Source of the DNA: Oscillatoriales cyanobacterium PMM_0080
GTDB taxonomy: Bacteria; Cyanobacteriota; Cyanobacteriia; Cyanobacteriales; Microcoleaceae
Reading direction: 5' to 3'
NCBI GenBank assembly: GCA_949127775.1
Contig: CASBQF010000124.1
Location: 1 to 55,591 of the forward strand
Length of the DNA: 55,591 nt
A program made the translations under genes and the position numbers. Under the pieces are notes generated by a model. It was given only the letters and a program-made list of their open reading frames with translations, did no database searches and had not been told where the DNA came from. How positions within the stretch are numbered: position 1 is the first letter of the stretch; each line of letters begins with the position of its first letter. Below, in pieces: positions 17,513 to 26,397 of this stretch.

Positions 17513-18577
17513 ATGAGTAACGCATTTAGAGAATTGCTGCGAAAAATTGGCAGCGGAGTACACACAGGAGAAAATCTAACTCGATCCGAAGCAGCAGCAG
17601 CCACACGGATGATGCTACTGGGTGAAGCAACAGCAGCTCAAATCGGAGCTTTTATGATTTCCCATCGCATCAAACGGCCAACCGGCGAAGAATTAGCCGG
17701 AATGCTGGATGCTTATGAAGAATTGGGGCCGATGCTTGCCGCCCCAAACAGAGAAAAAGGGTTTTCAGTATCTAGCGTTGCGGTGTTTGGAGTTGCTTAC
17801 GACGGGCGATCGCGCACCGCTCCAATTAGCCCAATAACCGCCCTAATTTTAGCCGCCTCTGGCATCCCAGCAGTCATGCACGGGGGCGATGTAATGCCAA
17901 CCAAGGAAGGTATTCCCTTGATTAAAATTTGGCGCGGTTTGGGAGTTGACTGGAGAAAACTTAGTTTAGAAAAAGTCCAGCAAGTTTTTGACAGTACGGG
18001 TTTAGGCTTTGTTTACCTTCCCAAGCATTTTCCTCAAGCCGCCAGTTTAGTGCCATACCGCCGCGAAATCGGCAAACGGCCACCTTTCGCGACAATGGAG
18101 TTGATGTGGTGTCCCTGTGCCGGCGACGTTAACGTCATTTCCGGCTACGTCCACCCGCCGACAGAAGGTATGTTTCAAAAAGCCTTTAAGTTGCGGGGAG
18201 TCAAGAATTATACCACAGTCAAAGGATTGGAGGGAAGTTGCGACTTGCCGCGCGATCGTACTGCAATTATCGGCGTTGCTAAACCGGATGCTGAATTCGA
18301 GCGAGTGCTTTTAGCCCACGGAGATTACGGTTTTAGCAGCACAAATCCCGCCTTTGAATCAGCATCTGAGTTATTCAAACAAATGCAGGAAATTTTGCTA
18401 GGGAAACCCTCGGAATTGATGCAGTCCGCTATCTGGAACGGCGGATTTTATCTCTGGCGCAGTGGAATTTGTTCCGATATAAACTCGGCTTTGATTGAGG
18501 CTGAAACTTTATTAAGCAGCGGCCAAGTTGTCCAAAAACTTGAGGAGGTTAGCAAAGCCGTTAGTGCTTTGATTTGA
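17513..18577 (+). CDS. Anthranilate phosphoribosyltransferase-family protein (TrpD2-like)
   Basis: 354 residues with the two-domain fold of glycosyltransferase family 3. The N-terminal helical domain contains LTRSEAAAATRMMLLGEATA and AQIGAFMISHRIKRPTGEEL. The phosphoribosyl-binding region is divergent: AVFGVAYDGRSRTAPISPIT replaces the TrpD glycine-rich GTGGD motif, and the acceptor side reads AASGIPAVMHGGDVMPTKEG. It is longer and more divergent than the biosynthetic TrpD. That fits the cyanobacterial TrpD2/YbiB-like group, some of whose members bind nucleic acid rather than catalyse. Exact function is uncertain. Start ATG directly after a heptamer tract; no typical Shine-Dalgarno is seen. 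Confidence 0.8.
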   Translation: MSNAFRELLRKIGSGVHTGENLTRSEAAAATRMMLLGEATAAQIGAFMISHRIKRPTGEELAGMLDAYEELGPMLAAPNREKGFSVSSVAVFGVAYDGRSRTAPISPITALILAASGIPAVMHGGDVMPTKEGIPLIKIWRGLGVDWRKLSLEKVQQVFDSTGLGFVYLPKHFPQAASLVPYRREIGKRPPFATMELMWCPCAGDVNVISGYVHPPTEGMFQKAFKLRGVKNYTTVKGLEGSCDLPRDRTAIIGVAKPDAEFERVLLAHGDYGFSSTNPAFESASELFKQMQEILLGKPSELMQSAIWNGGFYLWRSGICSDINSALIEAETLLSSGQVVQKLEEVSKAVSALI

Positions 18578-18628
18578 GGATTATCGATCGGGTTCGCCAA
18601 CTTTTAACTGTCAACTGTCAACTGACTA

Positions 18629-19234
18629 ATGATTAATCATAAAATTGCAGTAATTGTGCTAGCAGGCGGTCAAAGTTCGCGGATGGGTAGGGATAAAGCT
18701 CTGCTGGAAATTGAGGGTAAAAGCCTGTTACAGCGGGCGTTAGAAGTTGCAGCAGTTGTAACACCACAAGTTTATGTTTTGACTGCTTGGCCCGATCGCT
18801 ATCGATCGACCTTAACCGAACAATCCCGGTTTCTGGTAGAGTACAATCCGGGCTCCGGCCCCTTGGTAGCATTGACTCAGGGATTGACAGAAATTGCCGC
18901 CGACTGGATTTTACTGTTAGCTTGCGATTTGCCCTTGTTGGATGCCCAGATTATCCAAAATTGGGCGAGTCAGCTAACAGATTTTCCCCCATCTACCTTA
19001 GCAATTGTGCCCTATCAAAATTCGCGCTGGGAGCCTTTGTGCGGCTTCTACCGTCAACAATCTCTGTCCAGTTTGCAAAGTTTTATAGACAAAGGAGGAC
19101 GTTCCTTTCAAGAGTGGTTAAATCAAATTCCGGCAATCGCTCTACCCGTGGGGGAACCAGAAGCACTAATGTTATCGAATTGTAATACATTAGAAGAGTT
19201 TGAGGAATTAAAAGCTAAAATGCGTAACGGTTGA
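18629..19234 (+). CDS. mobA: Molybdenum cofactor guanylyltransferase
   Basis: 201 residues, the usual size for MobA. The nucleotide-binding signature VIVLAGGQSSRMGRDKALL lies at residues about 8-26. The metal-binding Asp pair region is LLLACDLPLLDAQ (about 92-104). The enzyme transfers GMP to molybdopterin to make the bis-MGD cofactor needed by, for example, nitrate reductase. It follows the TrpD2-like gene at 51 bp, with repeat GTCAACTGTCAACTG in between, and could be cotranscribed. Confidence 0.9.
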   Translation: MINHKIAVIVLAGGQSSRMGRDKALLEIEGKSLLQRALEVAAVVTPQVYVLTAWPDRYRSTLTEQSRFLVEYNPGSGPLVALTQGLTEIAADWILLLACDLPLLDAQIIQNWASQLTDFPPSTLAIVPYQNSRWEPLCGFYRQQSLSSLQSFIDKGGRSFQEWLNQIPAIALPVGEPEALMLSNCNTLEEFEELKAKMRNG

Positions 19235-19402
19235 CAGTTGGCTGTTGACAGTTAACAGTTGACAGTTGACAGTTGACTGAATAATAGACATCTCCTAAAA
19301 AGCAGGTTTTGAACAGGCAGGATGCCTGTTCCACAAGAATTATGGCAAATGACAAAACAACTAACAACTAACAACTAACAACTAACAACTAACAACTAAC
19401 TA
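19232..19402. repeat. Tandem and palindromic repeats between mobA and the aminotransferase
   Basis: GTTGACAGTTGGCTGTTGAC-like repeats lie at 19232-19280. The palindrome AACAGGCAGGATGCCTGTT is at about 19310-19331. CAACTAA repeats (five or more) run up to the ATG at 19403. Confidence 0.85.
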
Positions 19403-20578
19403 ATGATTAACGAACACTGGTTACTCGATCGCGATATCACCTTCCTCAATCACGGCTCCTTTGGGGCTTGTCCGATTCCCGTACTGGAAGCGCAAACCAG
19501 TTTTCGAGAACAACTCGAAAGAGAACCATTGCGCTTTTTAATGCGGGAATTTGAGCCGTTGTTGGATAATGCCAGAAATCAGTTAGCAGCATTTATCGGT
19601 GCAGATCAAGAGGAGTTGGCATTTGTGCCGAATGCGACGACGGGAGTCAATGCAGTTTTGCGATCGCTCTCTTTTGCTCCCGGCGACGAATTGCTAACCA
19701 CAAATCAGGAATACAACGCCTGTCGCAACACCCTTGACTTTATAGCAGAGCGCACAGGCGCTAAAGTCATAGTCGCAGAAGTACCATTTCCAATTGAGTC
19801 GCCCGAACAAATTATTGAAGCAATAATTAAGTGCGTTTCGCCGCAAACAAAGTTAGCCTTACTAGACCATGTTGTCAGCCAAACAGGTTTAATTTTTCCC
19901 ATCAAACAGTTAGTCGGCGAGTTAGCGAATCGCGGCGTCGATGTATTGGTAGATGGAGCTCACGCGCCGGGAATGGTAGCACTCAATTTAGATGAAATTG
20001 GCGCCGCTTACTATACCGGAAATTGCCACAAATGGCTGTGCGCGCCAAAAGGTGCCGGCTTTTTGTACGTGAGGCGCGACAAGCAAGATGCTATTCGGCC
20101 AACTACGATCAGTCACGGTGCTAATTCGCCGCGCGCTGACAAATCACGCTTTCAATTAGAATTTGACTGGATGGGAACAGTCGATCCGAGTCCTTATTTG
20201 TGCGTCCCTGTGGCGATCGATTTTATGGGTTCTTTGTTGAGCGGCGGCTGGCCAGAATTGATGGCAAAAAATCATGCTTTAGCATTAGCTGGGAGACAAA
20301 TCTTGGCGGATAAATTAGATTTACCACTACCTTGTCCCGATGAAATGGTAGGTTCGATGGCGGTTGTACCGCTGGGCGATCAAAAGTCTGATGCGGTTGG
20401 AAACGGAGGAATTCCACTTCTGCAAGAGGCGCTGTGGGAGATTTTCAAGATTGAAGTTCCGGTGATTCCTTGGCCCGATGCTAGCAAGCGGTTGGTGAGA
20501 ATTTCAGCTCAGTTTTACAATACTTTGCCGCAATATGAATATTTGGCTAAGGCGCTCGTTGAGTTGACAAGTTCGTAG
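19403..20578 (+). CDS. Class V aminotransferase (isopenicillin-N-epimerase-like)
   Basis: 391 residues. The PLP-enzyme signature is NHGSFGACPIPVLEAQ near the N-terminus. The family segment FVPNATTGVNAVLRSL, the acid segment DVLVDGAHAPGMVALNL (Asp and His contacting PLP) and the Schiff-base Lys in YYTGNCHKWLCAPKGAGFL (about residue 213) are all present. The C-terminal small domain is intact (KRLVRISAQFYNT). Family members act on amino acids as epimerases, desulfurases or lyases; the substrate here is unknown. The gene is flanked by repeats on both sides, so it is probably monocistronic. Confidence 0.88.
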   Translation: MINEHWLLDRDITFLNHGSFGACPIPVLEAQTSFREQLEREPLRFLMREFEPLLDNARNQLAAFIGADQEELAFVPNATTGVNAVLRSLSFAPGDELLTTNQEYNACRNTLDFIAERTGAKVIVAEVPFPIESPEQIIEAIIKCVSPQTKLALLDHVVSQTGLIFPIKQLVGELANRGVDVLVDGAHAPGMVALNLDEIGAAYYTGNCHKWLCAPKGAGFLYVRRDKQDAIRPTTISHGANSPRADKSRFQLEFDWMGTVDPSPYLCVPVAIDFMGSLLSGGWPELMAKNHALALAGRQILADKLDLPLPCPDEMVGSMAVVPLGDQKSDAVGNGGIPLLQEALWEIFKIEVPVIPWPDASKRLVRISAQFYNTLPQYEYLAKALVELTSS

Positions 20579-20579
20579 T

Positions 20580-20700
20580 GAGGACTAAAGTCCTGATGAT
20601 TTTAGTGAATTTAGTAAGTTTGTAGTGGGGACTAAAGTCCTGATAATTTTAGTGAATTTAGTAAGTTTGTAGTAAGGACTTTAGTCCTGATTATTTGGGT
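20580..20700. repeat. Tandem GGACTAAAGTCC repeat, three units
   Basis: Three units of about 55 bp: AGTTTGTAGT(GA/GG/AA)GGACT followed by AAAGTCCTGAT and TTTTAGTGAATTTAGTAAG. The core is the palindrome GGACTAAAGTCC or GGACTTTAGTCC. Isolated cores recur at 24174-24270, 44690-44700 and 44920-44960. Confidence 0.85.
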
Positions 20701-20738
20701 AAATAAAGAGCCTTCGTACTGACTACAAACAACTTTTA

Positions 20739-20867
20739 TTAGACAAGATTGCAAAATTCATTTTAATCAAATTTTGTAACAGGCTCTCCGGCCTGTTCCA
20801 CAAGAAAAAAACTTTTTGTGGGATGGGCCGGAGAGCCTGTCCTAGTTATTTTTGCAATCTTGTCTAT
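20739..20867. repeat. Palindromic repeat family B, long copy
   Basis: Ends TTAGACAAGATTGCAAAA and TTTTTGCAATCTTGTCTA are inverted. The interior has AACAGGCTCTCCGGCCTGTT and GGGCCGGAGAGCCTGTCC. This is the longest copy (129 bp) and shows that the family is modular. Confidence 0.8.
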
Positions 20868-21032
20868 TATGGTAGTTCGATCGCTCAAACCACCAAACCA
20901 CCACTTCCCCCGGACAAGCAAGCCGCATTCCAGCATTTTTGCTAATTTTTGCATTTTTCAAGGTATTTTTGTAGGGTTGCTGGTTTAACTCGATCGCCCG
21001 CTGCCCAATTGCATCAACACAGGTGTGAATCG

Positions 21033-22580
21033 ATGGACATTTACTGCACCCGCCCAAGCTGTCCAAATCCGCTTAACTCTTTCCCCGATTTCAATGACAG
21101 CGCCAGTCTTGACGAAATCGCTCAAAAGTATTGCGCTGCTTGCGGGATGCCGTTAATTTTGGACAGCCGCTTTTTACCACAGAGGCCGCTTTCGCGGGGA
21201 GCTTTTGGCACGACTTTTCAAGCCCTGGCTCTCGGCTCTCCCCTGAAGTTGCAGTGCGTTGTCAAGCGATTGCAGCCGCCACTCCATCTCAACTCAAATC
21301 AGCTTATAGCGGCGACGCGGGCTTTTCGGCGAGAAGCTGATGTTTTGAACAGTTTGGGCGACAGACACCCGCAAATTCCGGCTTTGTACGCCTACTGCGT
21401 GCTGCACGTAGCTGATGTCGATCACAATTTAGGACAGATTCCATCCTCCGAAAATGAGGGTGTTTTCAGTGAAATTGCTGCGAAACCACAGGTACAAGAG
21501 TTTTTTTATTTGGTTCAGGAATTCGTAGACGGTGCAGATTTGCGCGAGGAAATTGCCACTCGCGGTAAGTTTTCCGAAGCTGAGATTGTGGACGTTTTGC
21601 AGCAGATTTTGCCTGTGTTGCAATTTATTCACGATAACGGTGCGATTCACCGCGATATTAAGCCGGATAATATTGTGCGCGAAACTGCTGTGGGTGAAGG
21701 TGCGGGAAAGCTGTTTTTGATTGATTTTGGGGCGGTGAAGCAGGTGGCGGCTGGTATTTCGGCTCAAAGTTCGATCGTCTTTGGTACGAGTGGCTATGCG
21801 CCGCCAGAACAGGTTTCGGGGGAACCGGTTTATCCATCAACGGATTTGTACGCTTTGGGAGTGACTTGCCTGTATTTACTGACGGGGAAAAGGCCACAGG
21901 AGTTGATGGAGTCTCCTACTCGTCGCTGGAATTGGCGCGTTTGGGCTGATGCGAGCGATCGACTCGCTGCTATTTTGGATCGCATGGTAATGCCGACTCC
22001 GGGCGATCGATTTGAGTCGGCTGCTCAGGTGCTGGGGGCTCTGGCCGGAGAAATGGCGACGGGGGCGATCGCACCTGCTGGCAATGGCTTGGTCGCTCAA
22101 AAAATGCAAGCTGCGGTGCAAATTGAGGCAGGTGTGGATGCAATTAATTTGACGAGGAATTTATCGGAGGAGTCAGAGTTTGGGGAAATTAATATCAAGG
22201 AATTGTTGAGGCGATCGGCGATCGCGGGTTCTAGTAGTTGGCTGTTGGCGATCGTCCTTGTCAGCCTTTTGGGAACTGTTTGGATTAGCACACTGATCTG
22301 GCTGCTGCTGCTTGCTGGTGTCATCTTTTCTCAATACCGCCCCCTAAAACAAAAGTTTTATTTTTTTATTACTTTAGTCATTACTAATACGATAATTTTT
22401 GTATTATTCCCAGCTTGGTCTATTTTAAATCCCGTACAATTAGGCATTCAGGGATTGGCAATCGTGGGACTCCTGACAGTTTTAGCTATTTTATTGTCGT
22501 ATACTTTAATGGGAGTATCCCGGCTTTCCTACAGGTTTGTGTTGCCATTCTTCAAAAAAATTATTCGCGAACTGATTTAA
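21033..22580 (+). CDS. 4-Cys-type serine/threonine protein kinase, membrane-anchored
   Basis: 515 residues from the ATG at 21033. The longer frame from 20949 lacks features. The N-terminal zinc-ribbon-like 4-Cys motif has CTRPSCPNP and YCAACGMP. The kinase domain (about 45-340) shows the Gly loop SRGAFGTTF, catalytic-site IHRDIKPDNIV, DFG-equivalent LIDFGAVKQV and the activation/APE region GTSGYAPPEQ, so it looks active. The Lys of VVKRLQ is likely the ATP Lys. Four hydrophobic helices at the C-terminus (about 420-515, for example WLLAIVLVSLLGTVWISTLI) anchor it. The next gene starts 11 bp downstream (TPR/substrate-binding protein), strongly suggesting an operon in which that protein senses or is sensed. 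Confidence 0.92.
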   Translation: MDIYCTRPSCPNPLNSFPDFNDSASLDEIAQKYCAACGMPLILDSRFLPQRPLSRGAFGTTFQALALGSPLKLQCVVKRLQPPLHLNSNQLIAATRAFRREADVLNSLGDRHPQIPALYAYCVLHVADVDHNLGQIPSSENEGVFSEIAAKPQVQEFFYLVQEFVDGADLREEIATRGKFSEAEIVDVLQQILPVLQFIHDNGAIHRDIKPDNIVRETAVGEGAGKLFLIDFGAVKQVAAGISAQSSIVFGTSGYAPPEQVSGEPVYPSTDLYALGVTCLYLLTGKRPQELMESPTRRWNWRVWADASDRLAAILDRMVMPTPGDRFESAAQVLGALAGEMATGAIAPAGNGLVAQKMQAAVQIEAGVDAINLTRNLSEESEFGEINIKELLRRSAIAGSSSWLLAIVLVSLLGTVWISTLIWLLLLAGVIFSQYRPLKQKFYFFITLVITNTIIFVLFPAWSILNPVQLGIQGLAIVGLLTVLAILLSYTLMGVSRLSYRFVLPFFKKIIRELI

Positions 22581-22591
22581 TTAAGAAACCT

Positions 22592-24049
22592 ATGCGCCAG
22601 AAAAATGAAACTATTTTGCTTTTAATTTCTCTAGCGATGGCAGGTTTTCTAATTGCAGTAGTTTTGTGGCTGTTGGAAAAAGCTGGTTTCCCGCCTCATA
22701 CAGATTTTAGCAGTTACAGCAGTCCACGAGAAACCGCGATTCAATACCAGAGAAGTTTGAGTTTCGATCTGAAGGAGCGGATGAGTTACGGTCAAAAACA
22801 ACTGGTGGAAAGAGAAGATGTAAACCTGGAAAGACCAGAATTTAGAGCAGCCAAAAATAAGGGCATTGAGGCAATGGCTGCTGGCAAATATCAACAAGCC
22901 GCCAGTCATTTTGAACAAGCTCTGCGCAGTTGCTACAATGCACCGGAAACTAGGATTTATCTGAACAATGCTCGGATTGCCGATCGCAAATGCTACACGA
23001 TCGCCGTGGCCGCACCTACGACGAGTCACCCGAATGCAGCTTTAGATATATTGCGCGGAGTCGCTCAAGCTCAATTTCAAATCAATCAAGCTGGTGGCAT
23101 CAACGGCAGGCCTGTGAAAGTGATTATTGCTAACGATGACGATCATCCAGCAGTCGCGAAACAAATTGCTTCCGCTTTGGTGAAAAATCGCGAGGTTTTA
23201 AGTGTAGTCGGCCACCACACCAGCACGGCTACTTTGGCCGCTTTACCGATCTACGATTTGGGAAAATTGCCTGTTATTTCGGGAACTAGCACTGCTGTTA
23301 AACCTGCTAATTTGAGTCGTTATTTTTTTCGGACTGTTCCCACCGCTTATGTGGGTGGTAGGGCTTTGGCAGATTATCTGCTAACTAAGTTGAAAAAGCG
23401 CAATATCGCGGTTTTTTTCAATCACAAAAGTGCTTACAGCGAGTCGCTAAAGTCAGAGTTTGTGGCGGCTGTTTCTCTGGGCGGCGGGCAAGTAGTCGCT
23501 GAGTTTGACTTGTCAAATCCCGGTTTTAGTCCGGCTAAAAGTATCGATCAAGCTATTAGTCGGGGTGCTGAGGCTATTATGTTGAACCCGGACTATGATG
23601 CTTTGGATAAAGCTTTGCAGGTAGTGACTGTTAATAATAGGCGACTGTTTGTGTTGGGGGATATGGGAACAATGTACAGCAAGACGACTTTGGAAGTGGG
23701 AGGTGCTTCGGCGGTTGGGATGGTGATGGCGGTGGCGTGGCACATTGAGGGCGATCGCAAATCGGAGTTTTCCCGTCGCTCTAGACAGTTGTGGAAAGCA
23801 GATGTTGGTTGGGTGACTGCGATGACTTACGATGCGACGATAGCTGCAATTTCGGCGATCGATCGCAGTCCCACCCGCCAAGGAATTCAAGAAGTGCTTT
23901 CAGCTTCCGATTTTGTAGCAAAGGGAGCAACTGGCCCAATTCGGTTTTTACCTTCGGGAGTTCGGAATATGCCGGTACAGCTTGTGAAAGTGAATCGGGC
24001 TAACCCTTCGCGATCGGGCACCGGTTATGATTTTGTACCCATGAAATAA
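22592..24049 (+). CDS. TPR plus branched-chain-type substrate-binding protein, membrane-anchored
   Basis: 485 residues from the ATG at 22592. The longer frame from 22415 overlaps the kinase gene and is rejected. An N-terminal hydrophobic helix (TILLLISLAMAGFLIAVVLW) acts as anchor. A TPR-like unit follows at about 80-115 (GIEAMAAGKYQQAASHFEQA). A type-I periplasmic-binding domain (Leu/Ile/Val-type) fills about 135-480, including YTIAVAAPTTSHPNAALDIL, GGINGRPVKVIIANDDD, LSVVGHHTSTATLAAL and FFRTVPTAYVGGRALADYL. No permease or ATPase genes are near. It is therefore more likely a ligand sensor that works with the adjacent 4-Cys kinase than a transporter component; that link is inference. Confidence 0.88.
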   Translation: MRQKNETILLLISLAMAGFLIAVVLWLLEKAGFPPHTDFSSYSSPRETAIQYQRSLSFDLKERMSYGQKQLVEREDVNLERPEFRAAKNKGIEAMAAGKYQQAASHFEQALRSCYNAPETRIYLNNARIADRKCYTIAVAAPTTSHPNAALDILRGVAQAQFQINQAGGINGRPVKVIIANDDDHPAVAKQIASALVKNREVLSVVGHHTSTATLAALPIYDLGKLPVISGTSTAVKPANLSRYFFRTVPTAYVGGRALADYLLTKLKKRNIAVFFNHKSAYSESLKSEFVAAVSLGGGQVVAEFDLSNPGFSPAKSIDQAISRGAEAIMLNPDYDALDKALQVVTVNNRRLFVLGDMGTMYSKTTLEVGGASAVGMVMAVAWHIEGDRKSEFSRRSRQLWKADVGWVTAMTYDATIAAISAIDRSPTRQGIQEVLSASDFVAKGATGPIRFLPSGVRNMPVQLVKVNRANPSRSGTGYDFVPMK

Positions 24050-24072
24050 CGCTTAATTCCGATCATAAATCC

Positions 24073-24165
24073 GTAACAGGCAAGATGCCTGTTCCACAAG
24101 AAAAAATGTTTTTTGTGGAACGGGCCGGAGAGCCCGTCCTAGTTATTTTTGCAATCTTGTCTAAT
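24073..24165. repeat. Palindromic repeat family B, copy at 24.1 kb
   Basis: AACAGGCAAGATGCCTGTT and CGGGCCGGAGAGCCCGTCC, followed by TTTTTGCAATCTTGTCTAAT. It lies right after the sensor gene stop. Confidence 0.75.
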
Positions 24166-24382
24166 AAATCAAGAAGGACTAAAGTCCGAACGATCGAACC
24201 TGTGAGGACTTCAGTCCTCTTTCGATTAATAAATAAAGCAGGACTAAAGTCCGAACGATCGAACCTAATTTATGGCACAACTTTGGCACCACAGAATATA
24301 ATGTATCTAGACTTGTATTTCCAGCCCAAACAAGCGAAATCAAAATCGGACTTGTTCGAGAACCATTTGTTCAGTCCCCCAA

Positions 24383-24619
24383 ATGATTGAAGCACTTGTC
24401 GCAGACATCCCGAATGCCGATCGAGGTTTCCGACTTTTATTTTCAGCCAATCCATTTCCCGGATATCAAGCAGAAATGCTGTGGTTTAAAACAGAATACG
24501 GCGGTAACTGGTATCGGTGGGAAGCGAAAAATCTTGAAGGCTGGCTTTGTCCGGCTTTATTCAAATACTTTCTAGAAGCACCGCCCAAGTTTTACTGCAA
24601 AGCTGAAAAAATACAATAA
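24383..24619 (+). CDS. Small conserved protein, possibly 5'-frameshifted (DUF6717-like)
   Basis: 78 residues from the ATG: MIEALVADIPNADRGFRLLF, then EYGGNWYRWEAKNLEGWLCP and FLEAPPKFYCKAEKI. From memory it resembles small proteins of the DUF6717 type, whose homologues continue N-terminally with a phrase like GLVREPFV. That phrase (KIGLVREPFVQSP) is encoded just upstream in another frame at about 24330-24378. It ends in a run of five C just before the ATG, so a one-base loss may have shortened the gene. Function is unknown. It sits 14 bp before the LCP gene. Confidence 0.55.
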   Translation: MIEALVADIPNADRGFRLLFSANPFPGYQAEMLWFKTEYGGNWYRWEAKNLEGWLCPALFKYFLEAPPKFYCKAEKIQ

Positions 24620-24633
24620 CTAATAGCAAGTCA

Positions 24634-25983
24634 ATGAAAAACTTGTCAATCTTTAAAAAAAACTTTCTTCAACCAGTCGATCGCGAATCCAGAAAAAAGC
24701 CTAAAATAACCCTGTATATATTTTGGCTACTTTTCGTAATATTCACAGCAGCCATCTCCGCAGCGATCGGGGCAATTACTGCCCTCTTAGCCCCCGTGGA
24801 ACCGCAACTTATTAGCAAAGTTCTAGATGCTACTGGCTTTAATGATACATCATCCAACCGCCCAGGATACCGCCTATCGCGGCCTGTTAATATCTTGCTT
24901 TTGGGAATTGACCGTGTACCGGAAGCCTCCGCCAATTCTCCTAAGATTTTTAACGGTCGCAGCGATACAATAGCATTACTGCACCTAGATCCTAAAGATA
25001 AATCTATTAGTTTGCTTTCAATTCCACGAGATACTAAAGTCGAAATTCCCGGAATTCGCTTCAGCAAAATTAACGAAGCCAATGCTAAAGGAGGAGCAGC
25101 TTTGGCAACGCGATTGGTTAGCAATATGTTGAACAATGCGACTATTGAAAGATACGTGCGAGTCAGCAGCAGTGCGTTTCGGGAATTAGTCGATTTGTTA
25201 GGCGGAGTTGAGGTATTTGTACCTCGCGCCATGTCCTATAAAGATACCGCCCAAAAGTTAAAAATAAACTTAGCACAAGGATGGCAAACTCTCAACGGAG
25301 AACAAGCAGAACAATTTGCTAGATTTCGCAATGACGGTTTAGGAGACATCGGCCGCATTCAGCGACAACAATCTTTAATTCAATCTCTGCGGAACCGCCT
25401 CGCAAGTCCATCAGTAGTGGTGCGCTTACCACAAATTGTGCGATTGATGCAAAAATATGTGGATACAAACCTCAATTTTGAGGAAATATTGACGATCGCA
25501 AATTTCGGTTTGCAATTAGAGCGAGATAACTTTAAAATGGTAATGTTGCCCGGACGTTCTAGCTCAGAACAAGGCGATTTGAGGAGTTATTGGATTTTAG
25601 ATGCTGCTGGGCGCGATCGAATTATGACACAATATTTCAAGCAAAGCGTGCCGGACTTTGCACAAAGCAAATTTCCGAATCCCAGCCAGTCCGTTTCGCC
25701 AAGCAACCTCAAAATCTCTGTCCAAAACGCTTCCAGCAACCCAAAAACCGCCAAAACCGTTGCTGCATTTCTCCAAAAAAAGGGATTTTCTAATATATCT
25801 GTAGTCAAAGATTGGCCAGACAAGCAACGTCAAAGTCAAATTATTGTGCAGCAAGGTGATTTAGAAGCAGCGAATCAACTGCAAAAAGCGTTAGGCGACG
25901 GTAAAATAGAAGCATCTTCTACTGGTGAAATCGATTCTGACTTGACACTTCGCGTCGGCGAAGATTGGGTAAAGCGATTTTAA
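24634..25983 (+). CDS. LytR-CpsA-Psr (LCP) family protein with LytR_C domain
   Basis: 449 residues. One N-terminal membrane helix (about 28-52) precedes an extracytoplasmic LCP domain (about 85-240): NILLLGIDRVPE, GRSDTIALLHLDPKDKSISL, SIPRDTKVEIPG (Arg/Asp for pyrophosphate and metal) and GEQAEQFARFRND. A C-terminal LytR_C domain spans about 350-445 (KISVQNASSNPKTAKTVAAF). LCP proteins transfer lipid-linked glycan chains to peptidoglycan or other envelope acceptors; in cyanobacteria they may attach surface polysaccharide. Only a small unknown gene precedes it. Confidence 0.9.
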   Translation: MKNLSIFKKNFLQPVDRESRKKPKITLYIFWLLFVIFTAAISAAIGAITALLAPVEPQLISKVLDATGFNDTSSNRPGYRLSRPVNILLLGIDRVPEASANSPKIFNGRSDTIALLHLDPKDKSISLLSIPRDTKVEIPGIRFSKINEANAKGGAALATRLVSNMLNNATIERYVRVSSSAFRELVDLLGGVEVFVPRAMSYKDTAQKLKINLAQGWQTLNGEQAEQFARFRNDGLGDIGRIQRQQSLIQSLRNRLASPSVVVRLPQIVRLMQKYVDTNLNFEEILTIANFGLQLERDNFKMVMLPGRSSSEQGDLRSYWILDAAGRDRIMTQYFKQSVPDFAQSKFPNPSQSVSPSNLKISVQNASSNPKTAKTVAAFLQKKGFSNISVVKDWPDKQRQSQIIVQQGDLEAANQLQKALGDGKIEASSTGEIDSDLTLRVGEDWVKRF

Positions 25984-25998
25984 TTAGTCAGATATAAA

Positions 25999-26395
25999 CG
26001 GAGGAGACGGCAGTGCCGTGTCCCTACAAATTGATTGGAGTAGGGACACGGCACTGCCGTCTCCTCTATCTTATTCCGGCCCGGCAGGAATTGATAATGT
26101 CTCTACAATTGATTGCAGTAGGGACACGGCACTGCCGTCTCCTCTATATTATTCCGGCCCAGCCGGAATTGATAATGTCCCTACAATTGATCGCGGTAGG
26201 GACACGGCACTGCCGTCTCCTCAACAGTCAACAATTGATCGCGGTAGGGACACGGCACTGCCGTCTCCTCAACAGTCAACAATTGATCGCAGTAGGGAGA
26301 CGGCACTGCCGTCTCCTCAACAGTCAACAATGCCCAATGCCCCATGCCCAATGCCCAATGCCCAATGCCCAATTCCCCATTCCCCATTCCCATCA
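25999..26395. repeat. Family-D palindromes, a 48-bp x3 tandem repeat and CCCAATG repeats
   Basis: GGAGACGGCAGTGCCGTGTCC pairs with GGACACGGCACTGCCGTCTCC at about 26000-26065; a partial further unit follows to 26160. From 26184 a 48-bp unit beginning CAATTGATCGCGGTAGGGAC repeats three times (26184, 26232, 26280). CCCAATG/CCCATGC-type octamers run 26330-26395 up to the next start codon. Confidence 0.85.
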
Positions 26396-26397
26396 TC

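Noticed and set aside
20949-21032. Longer start for the 4-Cys kinase
   Set aside because: The 28 added residues have no features, and the 4-Cys motif typically begins within a few residues of the start, as from 21033.
22415-22591. Upstream extension of the substrate-binding protein frame
   Set aside because: It lies inside the 3' end of the kinase gene in another frame; the ATG at 22592 gives a normal membrane-anchor start.
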